A stretch of 64,000 nucleotides of DNA from Nocardia donostiensis (GCF_002081715.1 NZ_MUKP01000003.1:124001-188000); one strand, 5' to 3'; positions 8,910 through 16,542 are shown, counted from the stretch's first letter. The notes: generated by a model from the sequence alone, not told the origin. Translations and numbers: made by a program.

Positions 8910-9390
8910 CGGCCTCTCCTGTCCGGTTCGCGTCGATGGGCCGGTAATAGCGGATGCTGTTCATCGAGGTGCTCAGTTCGTCGTCGTCGCACCACACGGG
9001 CTCCACTCTCATCCCGATATGCACTGCGGAAAGGTCGGTTTCGCGAATCAGGTGCATCAACCGGGTGTCGGCGCCGTCGACCTGGATGTAGGCGACCAGG
9101 TAGGGCGGGTCGATGACCTGCCCGGGGAACGGGAAGTTCACGACACAGAAGGTGGACACGGTTCCGGTGCCGTCGAGCGGGAACGGTTCCGACAGCTCGG
9201 TCAGGCAGCGGGAGCAGAATTCCGGCGACGGTAGATATACCCGGTCGCAGCTGTCACAGCGGCGGGCGAGCAGCCGGCGATGCGCGAGCCCGCGCAGAAA
9301 GGTGGACCGCCCGGTGCCCGCGACGTAGGTGTACTCCATCTGGAACGGGTTGGTGAATTCTGCGACCGGTGTCGGCAGGGGCGCGTTCAT
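8902..9390 (-). CDS. DUF35 OB-fold protein with zinc ribbon
   Basis: A 162-residue DUF35 protein with rubredoxin-like zinc ribbon. Four cysteines at 45, 48, 59 and 62 (CDSCDRVYLPSPEFCSRC) bind the metal, and an OB-fold follows (GTVSTFCVVNF, PYLVAYIQVDG, GMRVEPVW). DUF35 proteins are partners of thiolase-fold enzymes. In the Ltp2-ChsH2 steroid aldolase the DUF35 domain is required for activity and helps hold the CoA ester. Here it sits directly upstream of the Ltp4-like gene with an 8-nt overlap, and is overlapped by the preceding DUF35 gene by 4 nt. It probably forms part of a hetero-oligomer with the Ltp3/Ltp4-like proteins. Confidence 0.87.
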   Translation of the reverse strand: MNAPLPTPVAEFTNPFQMEYTYVAGTGRSTFLRGLAHRRLLARRCDSCDRVYLPSPEFCSRCLTELSEPFPLDGTGTVSTFCVVNFPFPGQVIDPPYLVAYIQVDGADTRLMHLIRETDLSAVHIGMRVEPVWCDDDELSTSMNSIRYYRPIDANRTGEADA

Positions 9391-9848
9391 ACCTGCTCCT
9401 CCGGTTCGAAGCAGGCAATATCGCGGATACTGCCCACCCGTTCGTCGCGCCAGCGCGGCCGCACCCGGAGCCCGGTGCGCATGCGTGTGATGTCACCACC
9501 GGTATCCACGACGTGGAACAGCGCGCCTTCGGTGCCGTCGATCCGGATCAGTGCCCAGGCGAAATGGTCGCTGTCGATGCCATCGCCGGGCCGGGTGGGA
9601 ACCCAGGTCCAGTGCCGCACGGTGCCGGATGGCTCGAGCGGTACGAGTTCCCGGGTAGCCGTGGCGTCGGCAGGATCGAATTCGAGCACCGGGCACAGCA
9701 CGGCACCCGTCTCGGTACGCACTCCATACAGCCGACCGTCGCGCAGACCGCCCAGGAAGGTGCCGATCTTTTCTCCGACCGTGCGGTTGAACGGGAATTC
9801 GACACTGTAGGGCGCGCTGAGGCTCGCTTCTCGGGTTTCGGCTGTCAT
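9387..9848 (-). CDS. DUF35 OB-fold protein without zinc ribbon
   Basis: A 153-residue protein and first gene of the operon. The ATG at 9848 has GGAGG just upstream. The C-terminal part has the OB-fold pattern of DUF35 proteins (FAWALIRIDG, MRTGLRVRPRW), but the zinc-ribbon cysteines are missing. The corresponding place reads DGRLYGVRTETGAVLCPVLEF, with a single Cys. It may therefore be a structural partner rather than a metal-stabilised one. Together the two DUF35 proteins add up to ~315 residues, close to the single longer Rv3521 of M. tuberculosis (from memory). That would suggest a split or fused pair between species. Family assignment rests on the OB segment and the context. Confidence 0.78.
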   Translation of the reverse strand: MTAETREASLSAPYSVEFPFNRTVGEKIGTFLGGLRDGRLYGVRTETGAVLCPVLEFDPADATATRELVPLEPSGTVRHWTWVPTRPGDGIDSDHFAWALIRIDGTEGALFHVVDTGGDITRMRTGLRVRPRWRDERVGSIRDIACFEPEEQV

Positions 9849-9925
9849 ATGCCTCCTGCCGACGGTGTGGGCCACGGCACTCGCTGCGCCGTGCACAACG
9901 ATCCTCTACCTCGTGGCGGACTGTG

Positions 9926-9941
9926 TCAATCACGTGATTGA
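9926..9941. promoter_or_regulatory. Perfect 16-bp palindrome, candidate TetR operator
   Basis: TCAATCACGTGATTGA is fully self-complementary and lies 77 nt upstream of the first DUF35 gene, in the divergent region shared with the aldehyde dehydrogenase. Its size and symmetry fit a TetR-family operator. The regulator encoded at the end of the operon is the natural candidate. Confidence 0.6.
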
Positions 9942-10032
9942 ATCGAGTGATAGAAACAGCGGCCCGGGGTGTGGGGCGCCTACCGGGATCTCTGGTGTGG
10001 TCCTCGCCTCATGTCGTAGGCTCCAGCAATAA

Positions 10033-10046
10033 TAGAACCTGTTCCA
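10033..10046. promoter_or_regulatory. KstR-type operator (TnnAACnnGTTnnA)
   Basis: TAGAACCTGTTCCA fits the KstR consensus at all fixed positions. It lies only 24 nt before the aldehyde dehydrogenase ATG, overlapping the probable promoter or leader of that gene. Confidence 0.7.
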
Positions 10047-10070
10047 GTTCCTCGGGTGAGGAGATTTTCC

Positions 10071-11609
10071 ATGGCCATCGTTCAACCGCTCGCGCCGACC
10101 AGTGACGGCAGGCGCAGGCTGGAACTGCGCAACCCGGCGACCCGGGAGCCGGTCGGCGAGATCGAGGTGAGCACGGCCGATGACGTCGCCGCCGCCGTCG
10201 CCCGCGCCCGTGCGGCCCAGCCCGCCTGGGCGGCCCGGCCCGTCTCCGAACGCGCCGCCATCGTGCGCCGGGCAGTATCGGTGCTGATCGCGCGCCGCGA
10301 CGAGATCGTCGCAACAGTCCAGGCCGAAACCGGTAAACCGCGAGCCGAAGCCCTCGCCATCGAGCTGGTCCCGTCCTGCGACTTCCTGAACTATTGGAGC
10401 GGCAGGGCCGCCAAGGACCTGACCGATGAACGCCGCCGCCTGCACGGCTATCTACGCCCGCTCAAGAAGCTCGTCATCAACTACCAGCCGCTCGGCGTGG
10501 TCGGGGTGATCACCCCGTGGAACGGTCCGTTCGTGCTCTCGCTCAACCCGGTCGCGCAGGCGCTGCTCGCGGGTAACGCGGTGATCCTCAAACCGTCGGA
10601 AGTCACCCCGCACGCGGGGGAGTGGGCGGCCAAGGTGCTGCATGAGGCGGGTGTACCTGCCGACGTCCTGCAGGTCGTGCACGGTGACGGCGAAACCGGC
10701 GCTGCCCTGGTGAATACCGATATCGACAAGATTTCGTTCACCGGCAGCGTCCCGACCGGCAAGAAGATCGCCGCCGCCTGCGCCGAGCGCCTCATCCCCT
10801 GCACCCTCGAATTGGGCGGCAAGGACGCCATGATCGTATGCGCCGACGCCGACTTGGAGCGCGCCGCCCGCGGTGCGGTCTATCTGTCGATGTTCAACAG
10901 CGGCCAGGTGTGCGTGGGTGTCGAACGCATCTACGTGGTGGACAGCATCGCCGACGAGTTCATCGAGATGGTGCGCACCCGCGCGGCCGAGGTCACCTAC
11001 GGGCCGGGCAGCAACACCGATGTCGGCCCCTTGTTCTGGGATCGCCAGCTCGACGTCGTCAGCCGCCATGTCGAGGACGCGAAGGCCAAGGGCGCGACCA
11101 TCGTGCTCGGCGGTGAACCCGACACCGCGCAGGGGGCGTTCTTCAAGCCGACGATGGTCGTCGACGTCACCCATGAGATGGAGCTGATGCGCGAGGAGAC
11201 CTTCGGCCCGATCGTGGCGATCATGCGGGTGCGGGACGAGGAAGAAGCGATCCGCCTGGCCAACGACTGCAAGTATGGGCTCAGCGGCAGCGTGTTCACC
11301 AAGGACCCGGACAAAGCCATCCGCATCGGTAAACGACTACACACCGGCTCGGTGGTGCACAACGACGCGTCGGTGATCTACGGCGTGCCCGAGGCCCCGT
11401 TCGGTGGCCGCAAGGACAGCGGTCTGGGGCAGGTCAACGGCAGGGAGGCGCTGCGCGGCTTCACCCATCCGCAGCCGATCCTGCTCGATCGCTGGCAGCT
11501 GAAGAAGGAGAACATCTGGTACCCCTACGAGCAGGCCACGGTGAAGACCCTGGAGCGCACCATCGGGTTCGTGTTCGGTAGTGCGCTCGCCCGGCGACTC
11601 ATGCGGTGA
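10071..11609 (+). CDS. NAD(P)-dependent aldehyde dehydrogenase
   Basis: A 512-residue aldehyde dehydrogenase. The ATG at 10071 is preceded by GAGGAG at 8 nt. Family motifs are complete: PWNGPF of the cofactor site, FTGSVPTGKKI, the general-base Glu in LELGGKDAM, the nucleophilic Cys in FNSGQVCVGVERIYV, and ETFGPIVAI near the C-terminus. The overall form resembles succinate-semialdehyde and long-chain aldehyde dehydrogenases of actinomycetes. A KstR-type box sits directly before it, so it may oxidise an aldehyde made during sterol or lipid side-chain breakdown. It would pair well with the similarly marked alcohol dehydrogenase at 32.2 kb. The substrate is not readable from sequence. Confidence 0.93.
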   Translation: MAIVQPLAPTSDGRRRLELRNPATREPVGEIEVSTADDVAAAVARARAAQPAWAARPVSERAAIVRRAVSVLIARRDEIVATVQAETGKPRAEALAIELVPSCDFLNYWSGRAAKDLTDERRRLHGYLRPLKKLVINYQPLGVVGVITPWNGPFVLSLNPVAQALLAGNAVILKPSEVTPHAGEWAAKVLHEAGVPADVLQVVHGDGETGAALVNTDIDKISFTGSVPTGKKIAAACAERLIPCTLELGGKDAMIVCADADLERAARGAVYLSMFNSGQVCVGVERIYVVDSIADEFIEMVRTRAAEVTYGPGSNTDVGPLFWDRQLDVVSRHVEDAKAKGATIVLGGEPDTAQGAFFKPTMVVDVTHEMELMREETFGPIVAIMRVRDEEEAIRLANDCKYGLSGSVFTKDPDKAIRIGKRLHTGSVVHNDASVIYGVPEAPFGGRKDSGLGQVNGREALRGFTHPQPILLDRWQLKKENIWYPYEQATVKTLERTIGFVFGSALARRLMR

Positions 11610-11630
11610 CCGGTCCCGGCGGGTGGTTGA

Positions 11631-12380
11631 TCAGCGGCGCGGGTCGGCCACCCGCTGCACGATCTCGATCTCTTCGGTGACCGCGTCGTCTTCGGTGTTC
11701 ACGCCGCTTTTCCGGCTCGCAAGAAAACGCTTGCCCATCTCGACCACGATCGGCAGCACCGAGACGGCGACGATCAGCAGGAAGATGGCGTCGATATTGT
11801 CGCGGACGAAGGCGATCTGGCCGAGCAGATAACCCAGCAGGGTGACGCCCGAACCCCACGCGATACCGCCGACCACGTTGTAGGTGAGGAAGACCGAGTA
11901 CCGCATGTTTGCCGCACCTGCTACCACCGGCGCGTATGTGCGCACGATCGGCACGAAACGGGCCAGCACGATGGTGATCGGTCCGTGCTTTTCGAAGAAC
12001 GCGTGCGACTCGTCGATGTACTTCTTTTTGAACAGCTTCGCGTCGTTGCTCTTGAACAGCTTGGTCCCGCCGCGTGAACCGATGAAATAGCCCACCTGGT
12101 CGCCGAGGACTGCCGCGATGGGAATCAGCACCATCAGCAGCCAGATCGGCGCGAACGGCTCGATCTCGGTGGATTTCGATGCCGCGATCAGACCCGCCGT
12201 GAACAGCAGTGAGTCACCGGGCAGGAGCGGGAACAGCAGACCCGATTCGATGAAGACGACGACCAGTAGACCGATCAGCATCCAGGTGCCGAACGAATTC
12301 AGCAGGTTCACCGGGTCCAGAAAGCCCGGCATCAGTGCGAGATCGGTCGTCACGGATTGGGCGGCGAGGTACGTCGTCAT
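11631..12380 (-). CDS. DedA-family membrane protein
   Basis: A 249-residue polytopic inner-membrane protein of the DedA (SNARE-associated/VTT) family. The ATG at 12380 is preceded by a GGGG-type site; the open frame upstream is low-complexity and belongs to other sequence. Diagnostic segments are FIESGLLFPLLPGDSLLF, GDQVGYFIGSRGG, FEKHGPITIVLARFVPIVRT and the paired glycines of the re-entrant loops. The C-terminal tail is charged and cytosolic. DedA proteins support phospholipid (undecaprenyl or aminophospholipid) flipping and membrane energetics. The gene is convergent with the aldehyde dehydrogenase, 21 nt apart, and its 5' side abuts the degenerate transposon region. Confidence 0.92.
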   Translation of the reverse strand: MTTYLAAQSVTTDLALMPGFLDPVNLLNSFGTWMLIGLLVVVFIESGLLFPLLPGDSLLFTAGLIAASKSTEIEPFAPIWLLMVLIPIAAVLGDQVGYFIGSRGGTKLFKSNDAKLFKKKYIDESHAFFEKHGPITIVLARFVPIVRTYAPVVAGAANMRYSVFLTYNVVGGIAWGSGVTLLGYLLGQIAFVRDNIDAIFLLIVAVSVLPIVVEMGKRFLASRKSGVNTEDDAVTEEIEIVQRVADPRR

Positions 12381-12679
12381 CCCCCAGAAGATACCCCAGC
12401 CGGAGATCGGCATTCCCGCTGCCGACCAAACGGCCGATGTACGCAGGTTCGACCGCGGTGCGACGCGGCGTCCCCGCTCCCGGCCGAGGGATTCGTGCCT
12501 GTCGGCGCAGCCGGAATTCGGGCAGGCGGTGCTCGAGGTGACCGTCGACCGTGCAGGCGGCGACGAGCTGGTTGCGCCAGTACTCCCTGTGCGGCGACCC
12601 GGCCGACACCCGCGGCTATCGGATCGCGATCCGGCGCATCCCGGATGGCGGCGGTGGCTCGATCGAGGTGCACGACGGC
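12381..12679. other. Gene-free stretch between dedA and the tnpB remnant
   Basis: No gene recognised. The plus-strand frame leading into tnpB is open from about 12551 but its first ~45 codons do not resemble any TnpB N-terminus. The left end and N-terminal part of the element appear to have been lost here. Confidence 0.45.
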
Positions 12680-13733
12680 CTTCACTCCGACGGGCGACCG
12701 TACGTGCCGGACGCCGAGTTGTCGAAGGCGTTGACCGCAGCGAAGAAAGATCCCGACCGGGTGTGGCTGGGCGAGGTGTCGTCGGTGGTGCTGCAACAGG
12801 CACTGGCCGACCTGAACACCGCCTACCGGAATTTCTTCGCCTCCCTGTCCGGGAAACGCAAGGGTGCGCGGGTCGGTCCGCCTCGGTTCCGGTCCCGCCG
12901 CGACCATCGGCAGGCGATCCGGTTCACCCGCAACGCCCGATTCACGGGCACGGCGGGGCGGGAAGCTGCGGCTGCCGATGATCGGCGATGTGAAGGTGGC
13001 GTGGTCGCGGGAGTTGCCGTCCGAGCCGTCGTCGGTGACCGTCATCAAGGACGCGGCGGGCCGCTATTTCGCCTCCTTCGTCGTCCAGGTCGACGACCAG
13101 CCGTTACCGCAGGTGGGCTCCGAGGTGGGGATCGATCTGGGGTTGTCGACATTCGCGGTGCTGTCCAACGGCAAGACCGTCGCCTCTCCCCGGTTCCTGC
13201 GCCAGGCCGAACGCCGGTTGAAAAAAGCACAGCGGGCGCTGTCCTGCAAACAGAAGAGCTCCAAGAACCGGGTGAAAGCCCGTGTCCGGGTCGCCAAGGC
13301 GCACGCCAGGGTGGCCGACACGCGCTGGGACTGGGCGCACAAGCATTCCACGACGATTATTCGCGAGAACCAAGCGGTGTACGTCGAGGACTTGTGCGTG
13401 AAGGGTGTGGCGCGCACTCGGTTGGCGAAATCCGTCCACGATGCCGGGTGGGGCCTGTTCACTCGCATGCTGGAGGACAAAGCCCACCGGTACGGGCGGC
13501 ACTTCTCGAAGGTGGACCGCTGGTTCCCCTCCACCCAGCTGTGCTCGGTGTGCGGGGTGCTGGGTGGGAAGAAACCGTTGCATGTCCGGGAATGGACGTG
13601 CACGTGTGGCATCACGCATGACCGCGATGTGAATGCGGCACGGAACATTCTCGCGGCCGGGCGGGTCGAGAGGTTGAACGCCTGCGGAGAGACGGTAAGA
13701 CCTGCCGTGTATGCGGGAGGCACGTCTTTGTGA
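12680..13733 (+). pseudogene. tnpB: TnpB (IS200/IS605-type OrfB), 5'-truncated and frameshifted
   Basis: An RNA-guided nuclease gene of the IS200/IS605/IS607 group in two frames. Recognisable sequence starts at DGRPYVPDAELSKAL, continues through WLGEVSSVVLQQALADLNTA and GPPRFRSRRD, then breaks near 12955-12958. Removing one G from the GGGG run there joins it to the downstream frame (GGKLRLPMIGDVKV). The second part has all three RuvC acids (GIDLGLS, VYVEDL, HDRDVNAARN) and the zinc finger (LCSVCG ... WTCTCG). The N-terminal ~60-70 residues usual for TnpB are absent. No TnpA transposase is nearby. The copy is probably inactive, although the single-base shift could be a sequencing error and the truncation is independent of it. 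Confidence 0.88.
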
Positions 13734-13805
13734 AACAGGAACCCACCGCAGAACCGCAAGGTTCAGGAGGAATCCCGGCCGCTCACGACCAGGAGGACGT
13801 CAAGG
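13702..13805 (+). ncRNA. IS right end with omega-RNA-like scaffold
   Basis: This 104-nt block covers the last tnpB codons and the 3' non-coding end of the element. It contains GAACC-GCAA-GGTTC (13751-13764), a stem closed by a GNRA tetraloop. In this family such a structure forms part of the guide (omega) RNA processed from the tnpB 3' end. An ungapped copy with nine differences lies at 18103-18206. Similarity stops just after GACGTCAAGG, so the right boundary is placed at about 13805, with TCAA as a plausible cleavage motif. Sequence beyond the boundary would be the guide. Confidence 0.6.
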
Positions 13806-14277
13806 CGGCGACACGTTCGGCCTCGATTCCCCACGGATCCGGGACTCCGACACGGCTGTCGAGATCCCACAGCACACAGTCCTCACCTGGCGCGGCAACG
13901 AGCGACCAGGCGACAACGGTCCGGTCGAGCTGCGAACGCATGTCCCCGTGCGCCTCACCGACGCCCTCGGGGTAGTGGTGCAGGAACCTGCCGTAGGCGG
14001 CAGCGCAGAATTCCGCGTACATCTCGGTGCACAGAATGAGCCCGTGCCACGCTTCGTCCACCGCGCGGGACGGCATGCCGATCACCTGATCGTCACGCAG
14101 AGCGGCACCGCAGCAGCGCAGCCACTGCCGTAAACCGGTCTCGACGAGGTCCCGCGGCTGCCACGGGCAGGTTTTGTAGACAGCCTCGGGCAGGTTCAGA
14201 GCCTGAACTGTCCGGCCCACGGTTTCCAGGTCGAGCCCATGGCCGGGCCGACCGCGTCCGTTCGCACGTCGGAACAT
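13783..14277 (-). CDS. Glycine-rich-domain-protein-like (DUF1399-type) hypothetical protein
   Basis: A 164-residue soluble protein; the ATG at 14277 has GGAG 7 nt upstream, and a GTG nine codons earlier is possible. The core reads MPSRAVDEAWHGLILCT, EMYAEFCAAAYGRFLHH. This D-x-x-W-H ... Y-x-x-F-C ... G-x-x-x-H-H pattern matches the conserved segment of glycine-rich-domain proteins (GRDP/DUF1399) of plants and bacteria, whose biochemical role is unknown. The last ~7 codons and the stop codon fall inside the IS right end, so the original C-terminus was probably replaced by the insertion. It diverges from the Gly/Cys-rich membrane peptide at 14372; the 94-nt gap suggests a shared promoter region. 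Confidence 0.72.
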   Translation of the reverse strand: MFRRANGRGRPGHGLDLETVGRTVQALNLPEAVYKTCPWQPRDLVETGLRQWLRCCGAALRDDQVIGMPSRAVDEAWHGLILCTEMYAEFCAAAYGRFLHHYPEGVGEAHGDMRSQLDRTVVAWSLVAAPGEDCVLWDLDSRVGVPDPWGIEAERVAALTSSWS

Positions 14278-14371
14278 GATCCACTCCAGAGGGTGCGGTG
14301 GCACAGCGTCCGGCCAGGTGCGTCGACCGAAACGCCATGCGCTCCAAGGCCTCCACCAATAGCCTCGCTAT

Positions 14372-14635
14372 ATGGAATTGCTTGTCATTCTCGTATTGTT
14401 CCTGGTTCCCGGGGTGTTGATCTTCGCAACGGTCGCGATCGCGATAGTTGCACAGAACAGGCCGCCACGCAGTCGGCGCCCGCCCGGCGGCCCGGGAACC
14501 ACCGGCGGGGCCTGGTCGGCGGGATACACCTGGACCGACGGTGGTAGCGATCCCGGTGGCAGCTCCGGCGGGGGCGGCTGCGGCGGCGGTGGTGGAGGCG
14601 GCTGCGGGGGCGGTGGTGGCGGGGGTGGCAGCTGA
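14372..14635 (+). CDS. Small membrane-anchored Gly/Cys-rich protein
   Basis: 87 residues. The N-terminus (3-27) is a single hydrophobic segment that would act as signal-anchor. It is followed by a basic Pro/Arg stretch (NRPPRSRRPPGG), and the last ~30 residues are nearly all Gly with two Cys spaced by seven Gly. No enzyme domain is present. Gly/Cys-rich tails after one or more membrane segments are known in actinobacterial proteins near glycine-rich-domain proteins. The divergent neighbour here is such a protein, which argues for function together. There is no clear Shine-Dalgarno before the ATG, so the transcript may be leaderless. The reading frame is the only one giving a sensible membrane segment, but expression is unproven. 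Confidence 0.62.
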   Translation: MELLVILVLFLVPGVLIFATVAIAIVAQNRPPRSRRPPGGPGTTGGAWSAGYTWTDGGSDPGGSSGGGGCGGGGGGGCGGGGGGGGS

Positions 14636-14738
14636 CCTCGCCGGATCGCACGCTGAACCACCACGATTTGACCTCAACATAACTCGAGGGTCAATTCTGG
14701 TCGATGTCGCCAGAGATACCGAACCAGAGGAGATTCCC

Positions 14739-15731
14739 ATGCGTGCAGTGCAAGCAACGGCATTCGGCGGGCCGGAGGTGCTCGAAGTGCGCGAGCTGCC
14801 GAACCCGGCACCCGGCGCGGACGAGGTGCTGGTCGAGGTGGCCGCCGCGGATGTGATGTTCCTCGACACCAAGCTGCGGTCGGGTTGGGGCATCGACTTC
14901 TTCCCGGTGCAGCCACCGTATGTGCCCGGTGGCGCCGTCGCAGGCACAGTCGGAGAGGTCGGCGCGAACGTCGACCCGTCATGGCTCGGCAAACGGGTCA
15001 TGACGAACACGGCTGCCAGCGGTATCGGCGGCGGAGTGCCCACCGGCGGGTACGCCGAAAAAGCGCTCGCGAAGGCTGAGTCCCTCACCGAGGTGCCGGA
15101 CACGGTGACCTCGCAACAGGCCGTCGCCCTGGTGCACGACGGGCGCACCTCCCTGGCGGTGTTCGACCGTGCCGCCATCCAGCCAGGCGAATGGGTGCTG
15201 ATCACTGCCGCGGGCGGGGGACTGGGCACACTGCTCACTCAATACGCCCACCATGCCGGGGCGAAAGTGATCGCCGCGGCACGCGGCGAAAGCAAACTGG
15301 AGCTGGCCGCGCGGCTCGGCGCCGACAGCGTGGTCGACTACTCGCAATCCGGCTGGGCGGACCAAGTCTACGCTGCGACAGGGGGTTCCGGCCCGCATGT
15401 GGTGCTGGACGGCGCCGGAGGCGCACTGGGCGCCGCCGCTCTCTCCATTACCGCCAACGGAGGCCGGTTCCTCGGGTATGGAACTGCCGCAGGCAGTTTC
15501 GCGACGGATATCGATGTCGAGCCGGTGCGGGATGTGCAGGTCATCGGCCTGTTCGACCTGCAGGACGGTGCCACCGACTGGCAGTCGTTCGCCCGGCGTG
15601 CCCTCGCCGAGGTTGCTGCGGGGAGATTGGAAACCGTTGTCGGGCAGTCCTACCCGCTCGCCGAGGCAGCTCAGGCGCACGCGGCCATCGAAGCCAGGGC
15701 CGCTGTCGGCCGTACCGTCCTGATGGTGTGA
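14739..15731 (+). CDS. Zinc-independent quinone oxidoreductase-like (MDR family)
   Basis: A 330-residue medium-chain dehydrogenase/reductase. The ATG at 14739 has an AGAGGAGA site. The N-terminal GroES-like domain (MRAVQATAFGGPEVLEVREL) and the Rossmann nucleotide-binding segment (WVLITAAGGGLGTLLTQYA) are typical of NADPH:quinone reductases (QOR/Zta1 type). Zinc-binding Cys/His ligands of alcohol dehydrogenases are absent. Such enzymes reduce quinones or enones with NADPH in the cytosol. It lies downstream of the Gly/Cys-rich gene on the same strand with a ~100-nt gap, and no functional link is evident. The substrate cannot be told from sequence. Confidence 0.9.
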   Translation: MRAVQATAFGGPEVLEVRELPNPAPGADEVLVEVAAADVMFLDTKLRSGWGIDFFPVQPPYVPGGAVAGTVGEVGANVDPSWLGKRVMTNTAASGIGGGVPTGGYAEKALAKAESLTEVPDTVTSQQAVALVHDGRTSLAVFDRAAIQPGEWVLITAAGGGLGTLLTQYAHHAGAKVIAAARGESKLELAARLGADSVVDYSQSGWADQVYAATGGSGPHVVLDGAGGALGAAALSITANGGRFLGYGTAAGSFATDIDVEPVRDVQVIGLFDLQDGATDWQSFARRALAEVAAGRLETVVGQSYPLAEAAQAHAAIEARAAVGRTVLMV

Positions 15732-15784
15732 ACGGCCCATTTTTACACTCAGCGGTTTTGCTGCAAGCTCGCTATGGTGCCGGA

Positions 15785-15919
15785 ATGCTCACAGCTGTCG
15801 TAGTTGTCGCCATTCTGATTCTTGTTGCCGCCGTTGTTCATATTGCGAGCCGCCCGCCGCGTGATCTGGCCGAAAGCCAGAGCAGTTGGAGCGAGTCCGG
15901 TGGTGGTGCCGATCGCTGA
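15785..15919 (+). CDS. 44-residue single-span membrane peptide
   Basis: A very short frame with one strong hydrophobic helix (TAVVVVAILILVAAVVHIA) followed by SRPPRDLAESQSSWSESGG. The form (short N-terminus, one span, then an R-P-P-R turn) resembles the start of the Gly/Cys-rich protein 1.4 kb upstream. It lies between the oxidoreductase and the convergent Ddn-like gene. There is no strong ribosome site. The unbroken hydrophobic run and the polar tail make chance less likely, but the call rests on composition alone. Confidence 0.4.
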   Translation: MLTAVVVVAILILVAAVVHIASRPPRDLAESQSSWSESGGGADR

Positions 15920-15924
15920 CCGGT

Positions 15925-16356
15925 TCACCCGGTCGGCGTCAACACCACCACCGCGATGGGCCGCTTCGTGCGCTTCTGGTATTCGCTGTAGCGGCCCCGG
16001 TTCACCTCGTCCACCAGATTCCAGCGGCGCGAATAATCCGGATCGCCGGGCAGCGTGGCCCGTGCGATCACCGGAACAGTGCGCCGCCCCACCTGGATCG
16101 CACACTTCGGCTCCGCCTTCAGATTCGCCAACCATCCCGGCGGCCGCAGCGATCCACCATTGGACGCCGTCACCAGATAGTCACCCCCATCCCGGGCGTA
16201 GGTCAGCGCCGACGTCCGCCGCTGCCCCGTCTTCCGCCCCACCGTCCGCAGCAACAGCGTCGGATTCCCGAACAGCAACCGATGCCCCACCAGCCCCCCG
16301 CTGCGCTCATACACCCACTGATGCGCCCGCAACACCTTCACGAACAAACCCGCCAT
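15925..16356 (-). CDS. F420-dependent nitroreductase-family (Ddn-like) protein
   Basis: 143 residues; the ATG at 16356 has GGAGG 5 nt upstream. The segments RTVGRKTGQRRTSALTY, YLVTASNGGSLRPPGWLANLKAEP and the split-barrel ending are diagnostic for the deazaflavin (F420)-dependent nitroreductase family typified by mycobacterial Ddn. Members use reduced F420 to reduce quinones or nitro compounds and are often membrane associated. F420 use is expected in this group of bacteria. It is convergent with the 44-residue peptide gene (5 nt apart) and diverges from the tRNA gene. Confidence 0.9.
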   Translation of the reverse strand: MAGLFVKVLRAHQWVYERSGGLVGHRLLFGNPTLLLRTVGRKTGQRRTSALTYARDGGDYLVTASNGGSLRPPGWLANLKAEPKCAIQVGRRTVPVIARATLPGDPDYSRRWNLVDEVNRGRYSEYQKRTKRPIAVVVLTPTG

Positions 16357-16468
16357 CACACCTCCAGTCCCGGCCGACCCCGCCACCCTAACCGCCAACC
16401 CCCGCCCAACTGGCCCTCGCCGCACCCCACCGGGTAACATCCCCACACCTGCGGAATCCACCGCAGAG

Positions 16469-16542
16469 GGGGCGGTAGCTCAGTCGGTTAGAGCCGTGGA
16501 CTCATAATCCATTGGTCGCGGGTTCGAGCCCCGCCCGCCCCA
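16469..16542 (+). tRNA. tRNA with CAT anticodon (Met, possibly Ile2)
   Basis: A 74-nt cloverleaf: acceptor GGGGCGG/CCGCCCC, D-arm GCTC...GAGC, anticodon stem GTGGA/TCCAT with loop CTCATAA (anticodon CAT), T-arm GCGGG-TTCGAGC-CCCGC, discriminator A. CCA is not encoded. It is not initiator-like, because the acceptor begins with a paired G-C. Elongator Met is the default; a lysidine-modified Ile tRNA cannot be excluded by eye. Confidence 0.93.
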
